Source: Treponema sp. UBA1793 (lineage in GTDB: Bacteria > Spirochaetota > Spirochaetia > Treponematales > Treponemataceae). Taken from it: DNA of 64,000 nucleotides. The notes beneath the pieces are model-generated. The model was not told the DNA's origin. It ran no database searches and was given only the letters and a program-made list of their open reading frames with translations. A program made the position numbers and the translations under genes. The stretch covers positions 11,283-75,282 of the forward strand of contig DCFX01000061.1 in NCBI GenBank assembly GCA_002314445.1. The letters are read 5' to 3'. Shown piece after piece: positions 43,718-52,830 of this stretch (positions are counted from its first letter, which is position 1; the number at the start of each line of letters is the position of its first letter).

Positions 43718-45610
43718 CTATTTTTTTTCTACCGGAACTTTGCTGCATTCAAACAAAACAAACTCATCAGAACCATCATTTGCCTTTTGTGTTAAACCTT
43801 TGCATAAAACTTTAGTTCCTTCGAGTTTGCGGAGTTCTTTGAACGTCGGAATTTCTGCCGGAGGAGGATTTCCTCCCTTACCGCGGCCGCCGTCATCGGG
43901 AGGATTATCTGCAGTTTTTCCTTCCATTCCGCCCTCAGGCTTTCTGCCCTTTTCGTCAGGAGGTTCCGGAAGGACTACTTTATACACTGTTCCCCCAATC
44001 GTTAAGTATACACCGGCATCTTTTCCCTTCACGGATACCATACCTGTATATGATTTCATCTGATCAGGACCACCGCGCATTCCGGAACCTTCAGGCTTTC
44101 CCTGCATGTCCCGGCCTCCATGCATCTGCATACCTGGTGCGGTACCGTTCTGGAAGTTTCCATTCATATCTCCCCCACCGTTCGCCGGCTCTCCCTGCCT
44201 ATCCCCTTTCTGAGGGCCTGTAACTGATGTATGCACAACACTGTACGGTACAAGTTTTCCACCGTCGGCAAGCGCAATCGTTTTTCCGCCGAAAATGGAG
44301 TTATCGTCATTATTAACGTCGTAGCGAATTGTATGTCCGTTCGATTTTATATTCAAAAGAGACGTATCAGTGTCTTTCAATGAAGCGACATATGAATCAC
44401 CTGTTACATTCCATACAGAAGTTTTCTCGAGCGTGAGAGAAACAGTACCTTCATCCGCACTGTTTACCGTACCTGTATACACAGTACCGGCTGCAAGTAC
44501 GAAATCCATGCTGCTTATACTGTCGCACACGATATCTCCCGTAAGCGTCTGATTGTGTGCAGTTAACAGGAATGTGCCGCCATTGCTGCCCGGACGCCCC
44601 CACCCGCGGAGCCCGTCGTTCCCCGAAACCTGAACAAGTGTTCCTGAAGGATAAACAAGGGAGCATCCGCTCAGGTCTGCTTTTGCATCGGTATTTGTTA
44701 TATAAAAGAACGGTCCGTTGGAAACAGACGTGAGTTTTGAATTCTTTGCAGTAAAGACGCTTGTTCCAGTACCCGCGTCCCCTGAAAAACTCTGATACAG
44801 CATCACACCGTGCGTTCCCGCGCCAGTCAGATCACAGCCGTCAAGCGTAATTGAGTTTTTCCCCTCAATTGCCGCAATCTCAGCACCCTTTGCGCTGCCG
44901 GTAAGCCCGATAGCTGTGATGGCTCCAGTCGAATAAATAGTTGGAGAGCCGTCTCCCGCTGTCGACACCTTTCCGCCTGTTACCAATATCGTTCCTTCAC
45001 CACGATCGGTTGCAATTGCCGCACAGTGAGCTCCCTCCGTCGTAATGTCTATATCAGCTGCATGTATTGTGCCGCCGTATGTCGCATCAAGTCCGCGGGA
45101 CGAATTACCCTTCGTATATACTTTAAGCCCTGTTACCGTAATAACTGATTTGTTTCCTGTCGAAAATACCGCATTAGCTCCGTCTGCATCGGATGTAATC
45201 TGCACATTCTCAAGCGTAAGCTGAGATCCTCCGGTCGCAAGTGCAGCCGCGTTCATTCCGGTAAAATTGCTCTGGTCAGGATCAGCGGAATCTCCCGTTT
45301 TAGAAAGGACAATTCCAGAAAGAACAGCCGTTCCGCCGTTCAGCACGAGAACTACATTCTGTCCTGGCCTTATTGAACTGAGAGTCTTGTCCCTTACCGT
45401 GACTGATTTGCCGTCAACAGTAAGAACGCCCGTAATGACTGCAATCTTTACATCATCATCAGGCCCTTTTCCGGGAACGTGTTCGTTCCTCCCCATTTCT
45501 GTTGTTGTATTGTCATTCCGAAACGAATCTTTCTGCCCGTGTGCAAACGCGCTGAACGGAACAGCAAGCGATGCGGCAAAAATAACTATAACCACTCTGT
45601 ATTTTTTCAT
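43718..45610 (-). CDS. Secreted right-handed beta-helix protein
   Basis: The 630-aa product has a signal peptide ending AFAHG. About residues 90-430 are a parallel beta-helix built from repeats of the LENVQITSDADG / VTGLKVYTKGNS / IHAADIDITTEG kind, as in pectin-lyase-like and adhesin proteins. The C-terminal 150 residues are rich in Gly, Pro, Met and charged residues, with a short folded segment near VKGKDAGVYLTIGGTVYK. No catalytic pectate-lyase residues were recognised, so binding or adhesion is more likely than hydrolysis. The ATG at 45610 starts MKKYRVV; an upstream ATG at 45622 is possible. Confidence 0.72.
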   Translation of the reverse strand: MKKYRVVIVIFAASLAVPFSAFAHGQKDSFRNDNTTTEMGRNEHVPGKGPDDDVKIAVITGVLTVDGKSVTVRDKTLSSIRPGQNVVLVLNGGTAVLSGIVLSKTGDSADPDQSNFTGMNAAALATGGSQLTLENVQITSDADGANAVFSTGNKSVITVTGLKVYTKGNSSRGLDATYGGTIHAADIDITTEGAHCAAIATDRGEGTILVTGGKVSTAGDGSPTIYSTGAITAIGLTGSAKGAEIAAIEGKNSITLDGCDLTGAGTHGVMLYQSFSGDAGTGTSVFTAKNSKLTSVSNGPFFYITNTDAKADLSGCSLVYPSGTLVQVSGNDGLRGWGRPGSNGGTFLLTAHNQTLTGDIVCDSISSMDFVLAAGTVYTGTVNSADEGTVSLTLEKTSVWNVTGDSYVASLKDTDTSLLNIKSNGHTIRYDVNNDDNSIFGGKTIALADGGKLVPYSVVHTSVTGPQKGDRQGEPANGGGDMNGNFQNGTAPGMQMHGGRDMQGKPEGSGMRGGPDQMKSYTGMVSVKGKDAGVYLTIGGTVYKVVLPEPPDEKGRKPEGGMEGKTADNPPDDGGRGKGGNPPPAEIPTFKELRKLEGTKVLCKGLTQKANDGSDEFVLFECSKVPVEKK

Positions 45611-45773
45611 TGTATCCCCCATATCTTATATGATATATACACAATATCTATACCGCCCAAGGGGTTTCATATAATGCACATAATGTTTTGTTATGATAAT
45701 CAAACTTAAAACAACGTATGTTTATTATACATTTTTTGCAGACTTGCAAAAAAACAGATTTTCCCGCCTTTTA

Positions 45774-45882
45774 CAGAAAAACAGGGAGCTCCCGCCTGAA
45801 ATAATTCCGCTGTGCTCCGGCTCGCCAGAATAGGCGAGAGTCGCACGCGGAATTATTTCAGGCTCCGCTCCCTGTTTTTCTG
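45774..45882. repeat. 109-bp long hairpin element
   Basis: Outer arms CAGAAAAACAGGGAG and its complement (45774-45788 and 45868-45882, 15 bp) are perfect. Inner arms CCTGAAATAATTCCGC (45795-45810 and 45847-45862, 16 bp) are perfect, and the apex CTCGCC/GGCGAG closes a six-base loop. The outer arm sequence also occurs at 3700-3714. Confidence 0.85.
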
Positions 45883-45931
45883 CATACACTGCCGGCAATC
45901 ATTTACATTTCTATACAAACCTGCCCAATGC

Positions 45932-46053
45932 TGAAATAATAAACAACATTTACAGGAACAAAACAACGGGAACCCCCTGTTGTACTGAAATAAAACAAGT
46001 GGTTTGAAGAACATTCTCCCTGTTTGTCAGAGAAAATGTTGTTTATTATTTCA
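45932..46053. repeat. 122-bp element with perfect 20-bp terminal inverted repeats
   Basis: TGAAATAATAAACAACATTT (45932-45951) is repeated inverted at 46034-46053. The first nine bases also occur in the neighbouring long hairpin. There is no coding potential; it looks like a miniature inverted-repeat element. Confidence 0.75.
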
Positions 46054-46191
46054 TACGCTTTTGGAAAAATAATATTTTACACCTGGTATGCAGTTTTTTT
46101 TCCGAGCGTCATGTACTAATAGATTACGTTTAAAAGAATCTAAAGACGGGGTCCAGGGGTGTTCCCTGGTCATGCTGGGAAAAGTAAGAGG

Positions 46192-46244
46192 TTTGGAGAG
46201 AGAGAAACACCGCTTTGAAAGTAGAGGGTTTCTCTCTCTCCAAA
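46192..46244. repeat. Purine-rich 17-bp perfect hairpin after the YidC-sulfatase gene
   Basis: TTTGGAGAGAGAGAAAC (46192-46208) pairs exactly with 46228-46244 around a 19-base loop, 11 bases past the stop of the minus-strand gene. It has no T-run on either side, so it may protect the mRNA end rather than terminate. Confidence 0.75.
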
Positions 46245-46255
46245 TAAACATACAT

Positions 46256-48958
46256 TTATTGCTCGTCCTTTGCCTGCTTTATCTTTATCTCTGTCCAGTT
46301 ATTCTCATCGAAAATATTATCATGAACAGTAACCCAGTCGGACGGAGCTATTGACAGAGTATCCTTATTCTGCTGGGACGGAATCCAGTTCTTTGTGGTG
46401 GCGATCGTTACAAGATTCTTGCGGCCGCCGCTTGTAATTTCTTTACCGGTAAACGGATTAACAGGATCAGAGATAACGCCCTGTACGGCAAGTGTCGGGA
46501 CATCCGCATTTGTCATAAAGGTGTCGTCAGTTTTAATATCTCCCGACGCATTAAAATCCTTTACCAGAAGCAGCGGGTGGCAGAATTCCCGCATAAAGGG
46601 GAGTTTTCTTTCTTTTTTGAAGGCACCGGTATATACATCACGCCCGTGATCAGCTGCAATGATGATGCGCGTATTATCGTATACGCCCTGAGCTTTCAGA
46701 TAGGTTATCCAGTCGCCGAGACGGTGAATGGCCGCGGCGTTCCCATGATAATGTTCGCTTGATGCAAAAGGCGTTGTTCCTCTGTTCGTAACTGTTTCAA
46801 CCGGTACATAATCAGGAGCCTGGCAGAGCACCGGATCATGTGCGGTGTCATTATCCATATAGGTAAACGTGTTCGTAACAGCGTCGGTTGCAGTAAGCTT
46901 CGGCAGGAAATCAAGCACCGAATAACTGTTGAGGAACGTATTATTGCGTGACTGAACACTTGACGACGCCCAGTAATCACCATCGTTGTATACGGCTTTG
47001 CGGAGAAGAAGCGGCATATCTTTCATAATGCCATACCATACGAAGTTACGTTTATTAAGCGTACTCTGCACGGCAGGCATGACACCTCCGTGCTCGCGGT
47101 ACCATTCGGCTTTATATTTGCGCATGGTCTGGACAGTGTTTATCTTCTCCGGATAATTATGCATATAGCTCATGTCGCTTATCCAGCTGTAGCCTGCCCA
47201 CGGCGCATCGGCCATTGTTGCAGTCCATCCGTTTTTTGAAAAAATACGGGGAAGGACGGCAAGCGCTTCGTCGTGCTTTTTCACGAGCGGCTCTGTATTA
47301 CGCTTGTTCATTTCAAGCGGAGTATATTCGTATCCGCCGTAAAGGGCCGGCGCACCCTGCAATGTAAAAAAGCCGAATGAAACGGTATTCGGATAATAGG
47401 TAAAACCGCTGTATACTGATTTCAGTTTCGGGTCTTCATCCATAATAGTGGGAAGGAAGCCGTTTATCGCCCTGTCGATCATTATGACAAAAACATTCTT
47501 TCCCGTTTTACTCAGATGAAATACAGGATCTACTCCCTCTTCCTGTTTCGGGGTATATACAGCGGCTAATTTCTGGAATTCTTTATTAATCTCGACGCTG
47601 TTCTTAATTCCGACGCCGAGGAGACCAACCGAAAAGATTGCCATAACATATGAAAGAATTTTCAACTGCTTATAATACAGAATCAGGATTATGGCCACGA
47701 AAACCAGGAACATCGCCATACTGTTAAGCACCATATGACCTGCACTTGATTTAAATCCGTTTTCATTTTCAAAAATAAGAAGCGGCGAGATAAAACCATA
47801 ATTGCCGGGAAACAGGAATGCATTCACCACTGCGGCTACTGCCACGATGGCCACAATGGTTGCAAGATATGACTGAATCTTTTTCGGAAACAGAAGATAA
47901 ATTGCAACGGGCCATATAAAGAAAGCTCCGACAGCCTGAAGAAAAGAATTATTAAGGAAGAAAAGAGGCGTTGTGTAATTATCTATGAAGGAAAATTCCT
48001 GAGGAGACGAAACAATAACATTGCTCGGCGTGACGAATCCCGTAAGGATTGCAAACACAGCCGCTGAAAAAATAAATAATGCATTCCGGTAACCGTTATG
48101 ATCGAGCAATCCCGAATGTTCTTTTGCAATGTTGCTTTTAATAAAGCGCCATAAAAAGGGAATAAACGGAACAAACAGGCTTATTGCAACAATATATCCC
48201 GCCTCTTCCAGAGATGTACCCGTTATAATAAAATATGCATCGACTGCGAACAGCATCGCTATAATCGTAATGTAAAGGGCGCGTACAGGGTGACGCAGCT
48301 TATAATAGGCATTCTTTACAAGAGAAAAAATATTATTCATTGTCCAGTACAGAACAAGACCTGCAGGGCTTCTGTACAGGACAACAAGAAATATAAGAGC
48401 CATTGCATACAGTTGAATTTTATCACGGAGTTTAAATCCCCTTGTATAAATTTCGCCGGCAATTATATTAATCACGGTCATAGCAACAGGGAGCACATTT
48501 ACGGGAAATGAGCCGATATGGAACATTGCATCCTGGGCTCCCAAATCTTTAATAAACAGGAAACTTTCACCTCTCAGCTGCGGCAAATTGGACAAAAAGA
48601 TGTATGCAGCAAGAAAGAAAGGAATCTGGATAAGAAGTCCGAACGAAGAGCGCAGTGCCATAATCGGATGATAATGGTTCTGCCTGTAAAAGGTAGAAAG
48701 CATCATGTACTGCTCGTCGCCTTTAAAAACAGCTTTTATACGTTTTATTCCCGGCTCAAGATGTTTCTGTGTATTCCGCTCCACCTGCTGCCAGTGCTCT
48801 GCAACAATATATAACGGCAGGCATATGAACGTAACCGCAATACTCACGCCGATAATAGAAACGCCGTGCCGGTAAAAAGTCGCATCAAACGCGACATACA
48901 CTAATTCAATAATCTGAATCAGAGGATAAATAATAATCGTGTACAAAACATTCCACAT
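46256..48958 (-). CDS. YidC/Oxa1-like domain fused to a membrane-anchored sulfatase/phosphotransferase domain
   Basis: The 900-aa protein has two parts that normally belong to different proteins. Residues about 20-222 match YidC/Oxa1: five spans, a cytoplasmic helical hairpin (about 55-95), LLIQIPFFLAAY (108-119) and the signature RSPAGLVLYWTMNN (196-209). The arginine that usually sits in the first span of insertases aligns with T43. About eight more spans follow (225-450). Residues about 485-860 form an alkaline-phosphatase/sulfatase-type domain with D495 (VIMID), a candidate nucleophile T532, D770-H771 (IIIAADHGRD), H794 and the late ADVPTL line. Such domains in LtaS- or EptA-like enzymes transfer phospho-headgroups to glycans or lipids. 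The pairing is seen directly; the function is inferred. Confidence 0.88.
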   Translation of the reverse strand: MWNVLYTIIIYPLIQIIELVYVAFDATFYRHGVSIIGVSIAVTFICLPLYIVAEHWQQVERNTQKHLEPGIKRIKAVFKGDEQYMMLSTFYRQNHYHPIMALRSSFGLLIQIPFFLAAYIFLSNLPQLRGESFLFIKDLGAQDAMFHIGSFPVNVLPVAMTVINIIAGEIYTRGFKLRDKIQLYAMALIFLVVLYRSPAGLVLYWTMNNIFSLVKNAYYKLRHPVRALYITIIAMLFAVDAYFIITGTSLEEAGYIVAISLFVPFIPFLWRFIKSNIAKEHSGLLDHNGYRNALFIFSAAVFAILTGFVTPSNVIVSSPQEFSFIDNYTTPLFFLNNSFLQAVGAFFIWPVAIYLLFPKKIQSYLATIVAIVAVAAVVNAFLFPGNYGFISPLLIFENENGFKSSAGHMVLNSMAMFLVFVAIILILYYKQLKILSYVMAIFSVGLLGVGIKNSVEINKEFQKLAAVYTPKQEEGVDPVFHLSKTGKNVFVIMIDRAINGFLPTIMDEDPKLKSVYSGFTYYPNTVSFGFFTLQGAPALYGGYEYTPLEMNKRNTEPLVKKHDEALAVLPRIFSKNGWTATMADAPWAGYSWISDMSYMHNYPEKINTVQTMRKYKAEWYREHGGVMPAVQSTLNKRNFVWYGIMKDMPLLLRKAVYNDGDYWASSSVQSRNNTFLNSYSVLDFLPKLTATDAVTNTFTYMDNDTAHDPVLCQAPDYVPVETVTNRGTTPFASSEHYHGNAAAIHRLGDWITYLKAQGVYDNTRIIIAADHGRDVYTGAFKKERKLPFMREFCHPLLLVKDFNASGDIKTDDTFMTNADVPTLAVQGVISDPVNPFTGKEITSGGRKNLVTIATTKNWIPSQQNKDTLSIAPSDWVTVHDNIFDENNWTEIKIKQAKDEQ

Positions 48959-49062
48959 AGATAAAACCTTTATAAAATACTATTCTTTCTGAAGGACACT
49001 TAAAAAGTGTTCCCCATATATCAGATAAAACACCTTTCAGATATACCTGTTACAAACAGATT

Positions 49063-50208
49063 TCAAAGTATCCGCACTATACCGGCAATAATAATAAGGA
49101 AGACAAAATTATATACAGTAAATATCCTGAAGTACCCGGCATTTCCTGAATCGACATTTTCAGACCGGAACAATCTGTATGATATGACACTTGCAAGTGA
49201 TGCAATGAGTGTACCGAGTCCGCCGACATTTACACCGAGGAGCAGTTCCTGTGCATTCCGGGTAAATCCCGACAACAGCAGGGCTGCAGGAACGTTGCTT
49301 ATTATCTGGCTCGCAAGAATCCCTGTCAGGTATACGGAATCCGGTGATTTAAGGATTCTATCCAAAAAGCCGCAGACGGATGGTACAGCCGTCAACGTAC
49401 CGGTAAAAATAAAAAAACCGATAAACGTAACAAGAAGAGTGTAATCAACAGAAAGAAACAGTCTCCTGCTGAAAACTGCAACTGCGGCTACTGTTACAAC
49501 AAGCGCTATCCGGTAATCGATAACACGGAACACTGCAAGCAGAGTCAACACAAGTAAAGCTGCATATAACGTACACTTTGCGATACTTTCTACATGAACA
49601 GATTCAAGCCCGACTGTAATTTTTCCTGCTTTTCTTGTCTCTAACAGCACGGCAGCAAGCAGCAGGAAAAATGAAGGAATGCCGATTTTCAATGTTGCAG
49701 CAAAAAACGATACACTGCTCATATTATAATATGAATACAAAAAAAGGTTCTGGGGATTGCCTGTCGGCGTAATGCACGAACCCAGATTTGCAGCAAGCGT
49801 TTCGAGTACGACAAGTACAGCCGTCATACGCGGAGTAATAACTTCCGCGGCAGAACCGCTGTTGGCACTGCGGCAGATAACAAGCGTAAGCGGCACAAAC
49901 GTAAGAAGGGCAACATCGTTTGTGACCGCCATCGAAACAAAAAACACAAGGCCAACAAGCACCAGAAACAAATTCCGTATGGAAGAGCAAAATCCAAGCA
50001 CCCGGGCTGCAAGAGCATCAAGAACCCTGATACTGCGGAATGCCTGAATTACAAGCATAAGGCAGAATAACTGTGATAAAACACGCAGATCAATGCATTT
50101 GAGCACACTTACAGGAGTCGGCCGCACGATGCACACCATACAGACAGCAAGCACGACAGCGGTGCACATAACAGGTGCACGCTTCAGATACGTAACTAAT
50201 TTATTCAT
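49063..50208 (-). CDS. SLC13/ArsB/CitM-type ion transporter
   Basis: The 381-aa protein has about ten membrane spans and two conserved loops of the ion transporter superfamily: FFVSMAVTNDVALLTFVPL in the N-terminal half and ANLGSCITPTGNPQNLFLYSYY in the middle. Members carry citrate, dicarboxylates, sulfate or arsenite. The substrate cannot be read here and no ars or sulfate genes are nearby. It lies between the YidC-sulfatase gene and a terminator, on the same strand as the former with a 104-bp gap. Confidence 0.78.
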   Translation of the reverse strand: MNKLVTYLKRAPVMCTAVVLAVCMVCIVRPTPVSVLKCIDLRVLSQLFCLMLVIQAFRSIRVLDALAARVLGFCSSIRNLFLVLVGLVFFVSMAVTNDVALLTFVPLTLVICRSANSGSAAEVITPRMTAVLVVLETLAANLGSCITPTGNPQNLFLYSYYNMSSVSFFAATLKIGIPSFFLLLAAVLLETRKAGKITVGLESVHVESIAKCTLYAALLVLTLLAVFRVIDYRIALVVTVAAVAVFSRRLFLSVDYTLLVTFIGFFIFTGTLTAVPSVCGFLDRILKSPDSVYLTGILASQIISNVPAALLLSGFTRNAQELLLGVNVGGLGTLIASLASVISYRLFRSENVDSGNAGYFRIFTVYNFVFLIIIAGIVRIL

Positions 50209-50238
50209 TTCTCACTACCGGGAAACACTATGTTAACG

Positions 50239-50276
50239 AAAAAAGGGCTGCCACACAACTACCGGGCAGCCCTTTT
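50239..50276 (-). terminator. Terminator of the starch-utilisation operon
   Basis: GGGCTGCC and GGCAGCCC form a strong stem; on the minus strand it is followed by six Ts. It lies 21 bases past the amylase stop at 50297. Confidence 0.9.
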
Positions 50277-50296
50277 ACCGTTGGAATATTTTTACA

Positions 50297-51937
50297 TTAT
50301 TCACCACCGGCCAGAACAACTGTGCAAAAAGGAGGTATTGCCAATTGACCGCCGGAAGTAATCGTTGTTCCGGAATACGTCGTAAATACCACAGGTAAAT
50401 CGTATTCCGCCGGAACTTTCACGGTAACAGGGTTTGCAGATACATTGTGAAGCACAAACGCTTTTTCAGAATCACACTCCATAACCCATGAAGAAATAAA
50501 CTCATTTCCGGTATTAACAGCCCTGAACCGACCCTTATACAGAGCCGGATGAGCAGTCTTTATCCTGATAATACGTTTATAAAATTGAAGCAGTGAATCA
50601 GGATCTTTCTGCTGTTCCGCAACTGTAACTGTATTCTTATTATAACGCGAAGTTTCCCATGTTGTCTGCATTTTATCTCTGCCCGGCTTATTCCACATCA
50701 TCGGCGTCCTGAGCTGTTCGTCCGGTTTTGCCCCCATCATACCGATTTCCTCTCCGTAGTATATAAACGGAACACCTTCCGCAAAAACGTACATTGCAGC
50801 TGCAAGTTTCAATTGAGGAACGTTTCCCTTCAGAAGACCGGCAATGCGGTTCTGGTCATGGTTCGACAGGAACGGCGCGTCTATGTAGTCCGGATTTGAT
50901 TCAGCATAACGGTCGTATTCACCCTGCAGCCCGTTCGCAAAACTGTTATTGCCTGCATTCCCTGAACGTATTTCATCAACAATTTTTGTTCCCATGTCAA
51001 AATGGAAGTCGGAACCGAGCCCCGCAAGATACTGGGCACGTGTTGAAGTCGGCTCCCATACTTCGCCGACTGTAAACGCGTCGGGCCGCACGCTTTTGTC
51101 GTACGACGTGATTTCCTTCCACCATTCCACACCTTTTTCAACGGAATTTGTCCCTGCAGGAGTTTTTGCACTGTTATATACGTGACTTGCAGCGTCATAC
51201 CTGAAACCCGCAACGCCTTTATCGAGCCAGAATTTCATCACATTTTTAAACTCACTGCGCAGAGCAGGATCATCAAGATTGAAATCAGGCATACTGCTTC
51301 CGAAAAGTCCGGCATAGTAATATCCCTTATACAGATTCCAGACTTTATGTCCCCATATCTGCTGATTTATGCTGAACCGTGTATCGTCTGCAGATATCCA
51401 GCGGTACCAGGAACGATGAGGATCGTCGGGATTGCGGGAATCAATAAACCACTGGTTATATATAGAAGAATGATTGCAAGTCATATCAAGGATAACGGCT
51501 ATTCCGCGTTTTCTGCATTCATTGACAAGATTCTGAAAATCATCCATCGTCCCATAATCAGGATTTGTTGCATAGTAATCATCGACGTCATACCCGTGAT
51601 ACGACTGAGACGGATAAACGGGCAGCAGCCATATACCTGTTACTCCCAGATCGCTTGTTGTCAAATCGTTACCGTCGTTGAGGTAATCGAGTCTTTTTGT
51701 AATCCCGTTAAAATCTCCGATACCGTCGCCGTCGCTGTCTGCAAAAGAGCGTACAAAGATGCAGTAATAGACACCTTCTGACGGCGTACCGGCAGAACGG
51801 ACTACCGGGGCAAGCTGTGTAACTGCCCGTTCCGGATGCGGCCCGGATGCAGCCTTTCCCGTAGTCCCGCAGGAAGCAAGAAACAGCAGCGGGACAAGGA
51901 CGAAGGACAACATCCTCATTATTTTTTTTACAGACAT
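50297..51937 (-). CDS. GH13 alpha-amylase-type lipoprotein
   Basis: The 546-aa protein has a lipobox ending LFLASC and a GH13 barrel. Region I is DMTCNHSS, region II GFRYDAASH (nucleophile Asp), region III FTVGEVWEP (acid/base Glu) and region IV FLSNHDQNR. A DSDGDGIGDFNGI calcium-type loop follows the first strand. It should cut alpha-1,4 glucans or maltodextrins at the cell surface or in the periplasm. AAGGAG in the end of malG lies eight bases before the ATG at 51937, so this was preferred over the GTG at 51946. It is the last gene of the operon. Confidence 0.92.
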   Translation of the reverse strand: MSVKKIMRMLSFVLVPLLFLASCGTTGKAASGPHPERAVTQLAPVVRSAGTPSEGVYYCIFVRSFADSDGDGIGDFNGITKRLDYLNDGNDLTTSDLGVTGIWLLPVYPSQSYHGYDVDDYYATNPDYGTMDDFQNLVNECRKRGIAVILDMTCNHSSIYNQWFIDSRNPDDPHRSWYRWISADDTRFSINQQIWGHKVWNLYKGYYYAGLFGSSMPDFNLDDPALRSEFKNVMKFWLDKGVAGFRYDAASHVYNSAKTPAGTNSVEKGVEWWKEITSYDKSVRPDAFTVGEVWEPTSTRAQYLAGLGSDFHFDMGTKIVDEIRSGNAGNNSFANGLQGEYDRYAESNPDYIDAPFLSNHDQNRIAGLLKGNVPQLKLAAAMYVFAEGVPFIYYGEEIGMMGAKPDEQLRTPMMWNKPGRDKMQTTWETSRYNKNTVTVAEQQKDPDSLLQFYKRIIRIKTAHPALYKGRFRAVNTGNEFISSWVMECDSEKAFVLHNVSANPVTVKVPAEYDLPVVFTTYSGTTITSGGQLAIPPFCTVVLAGGE

Positions 51938-51942
51938 GCATT

Positions 51943-52830
51943 TCACTCCTTGCCGCCCGTTCCTGCAAGAGACTGCAGCAGCGACTTCTGCCCTGCAACA
52001 AACAGAATTGTAAACGGTACGGCTACGAGCAGCGCACCGGCAGCAAACATAGTAAAGTTATCGTTTGCCCGCCCGCTTATCATTTCGTACAGACCGACGG
52101 CGAGCGTTTTCTTGTCGTCGCTGCGGAGTATCAGACGCGGAAATATAAAATCCATCCACGGGCCGGTAAAACTCGTAAGCGTAAGGAACACAATCTGAGG
52201 TTTTGCGGAAGGCAGAACGACTCTGAGAAAGGCCGTCAGCGGCGTTGCCCCGTCGATATACGCAGCCTCTGCAAGGTCTTTCGGAACTGTGTCGAAATAT
52301 CCTTTCATGAGCCACGAGTTGAACGGTATACTTCCCGCCGAATAAACAAGCACAAGCCCCCACAACGTATTCAATCCGTTGATTTTCCAGAGAATGACAT
52401 ATGTCGCAACCATTCCTATAAAACTCGGAAACATCTGGAGGACGACCATCGACGCCATAACGGTCTTGCGCATCGGAAATCTAAAGCGGGAAAAGATGTA
52501 ACCTGCAAAACTGCAGAGAATTACGGTGAGGAGCGTGTTCATGCATGCGACTTTCAGCGTATTCAGATACCATACTTTGTAGTTCGTGCCGTTAACATCC
52601 GTAGTCCCTTTCACGAGCGCATCAGGCGACGTAAGGAGGCGTTGATACTGATACAAAGAAGGATGTTTGGGAAACGGGACAATTGACGTCGAAGCAAGGG
52701 AATTTGATTTTGTGAACGATGCTCCAATCGTAAACGCAATCGGATACAATACAACAAGAAGCTGTATTATTAATATGAGGGTCAGGATGATGACCACAGG
52801 TGAATTGCGGTTTATTCTGTTCGTTTTCAT
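51943..52830 (-). CDS. malG: Maltodextrin ABC transporter permease MalG
   Basis: The 295-aa membrane protein has six spans and the permease EAA loop in LAEAAYIDGATPLTAFLRVVLP. The N-terminus and periplasmic segment GTNYKVWYLNTLKV fit MalG/MsmG proteins. It forms the channel with MalF and is powered by an ATPase that is not encoded here, as usual when one MsmK/MalK-type ATPase serves several importers. It overlaps malF by four bases, and its last codons hold the ribosome-binding site of the amylase gene. Confidence 0.9.
   Translation of the reverse strand: MKTNRINRNSPVVIILTLILIIQLLVVLYPIAFTIGASFTKSNSLASTSIVPFPKHPSLYQYQRLLTSPDALVKGTTDVNGTNYKVWYLNTLKVACMNTLLTVILCSFAGYIFSRFRFPMRKTVMASMVVLQMFPSFIGMVATYVILWKINGLNTLWGLVLVYSAGSIPFNSWLMKGYFDTVPKDLAEAAYIDGATPLTAFLRVVLPSAKPQIVFLTLTSFTGPWMDFIFPRLILRSDDKKTLAVGLYEMISGRANDNFTMFAAGALLVAVPFTILFVAGQKSLLQSLAGTGGKE

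Larger units (their letters stand above)
45623..46255. other. Repeat-rich gap of about 630 bp without a gene
   Basis: The gap holds three separate inverted repeats: 45774-45882, 45932-46053 and 46192-46244. A smaller hairpin CCAGGG/CCCTGG is near 46153. Short open frames on both strands have no ribosome-binding site or recognisable family. Confidence 0.6.

Noticed and set aside
46051..46251. A 66-codon open frame on the minus strand within the repeat-rich gap
   Set aside because: It overlaps two hairpins, has no ribosome-binding site, and reads like a chance translation of repeat sequence.
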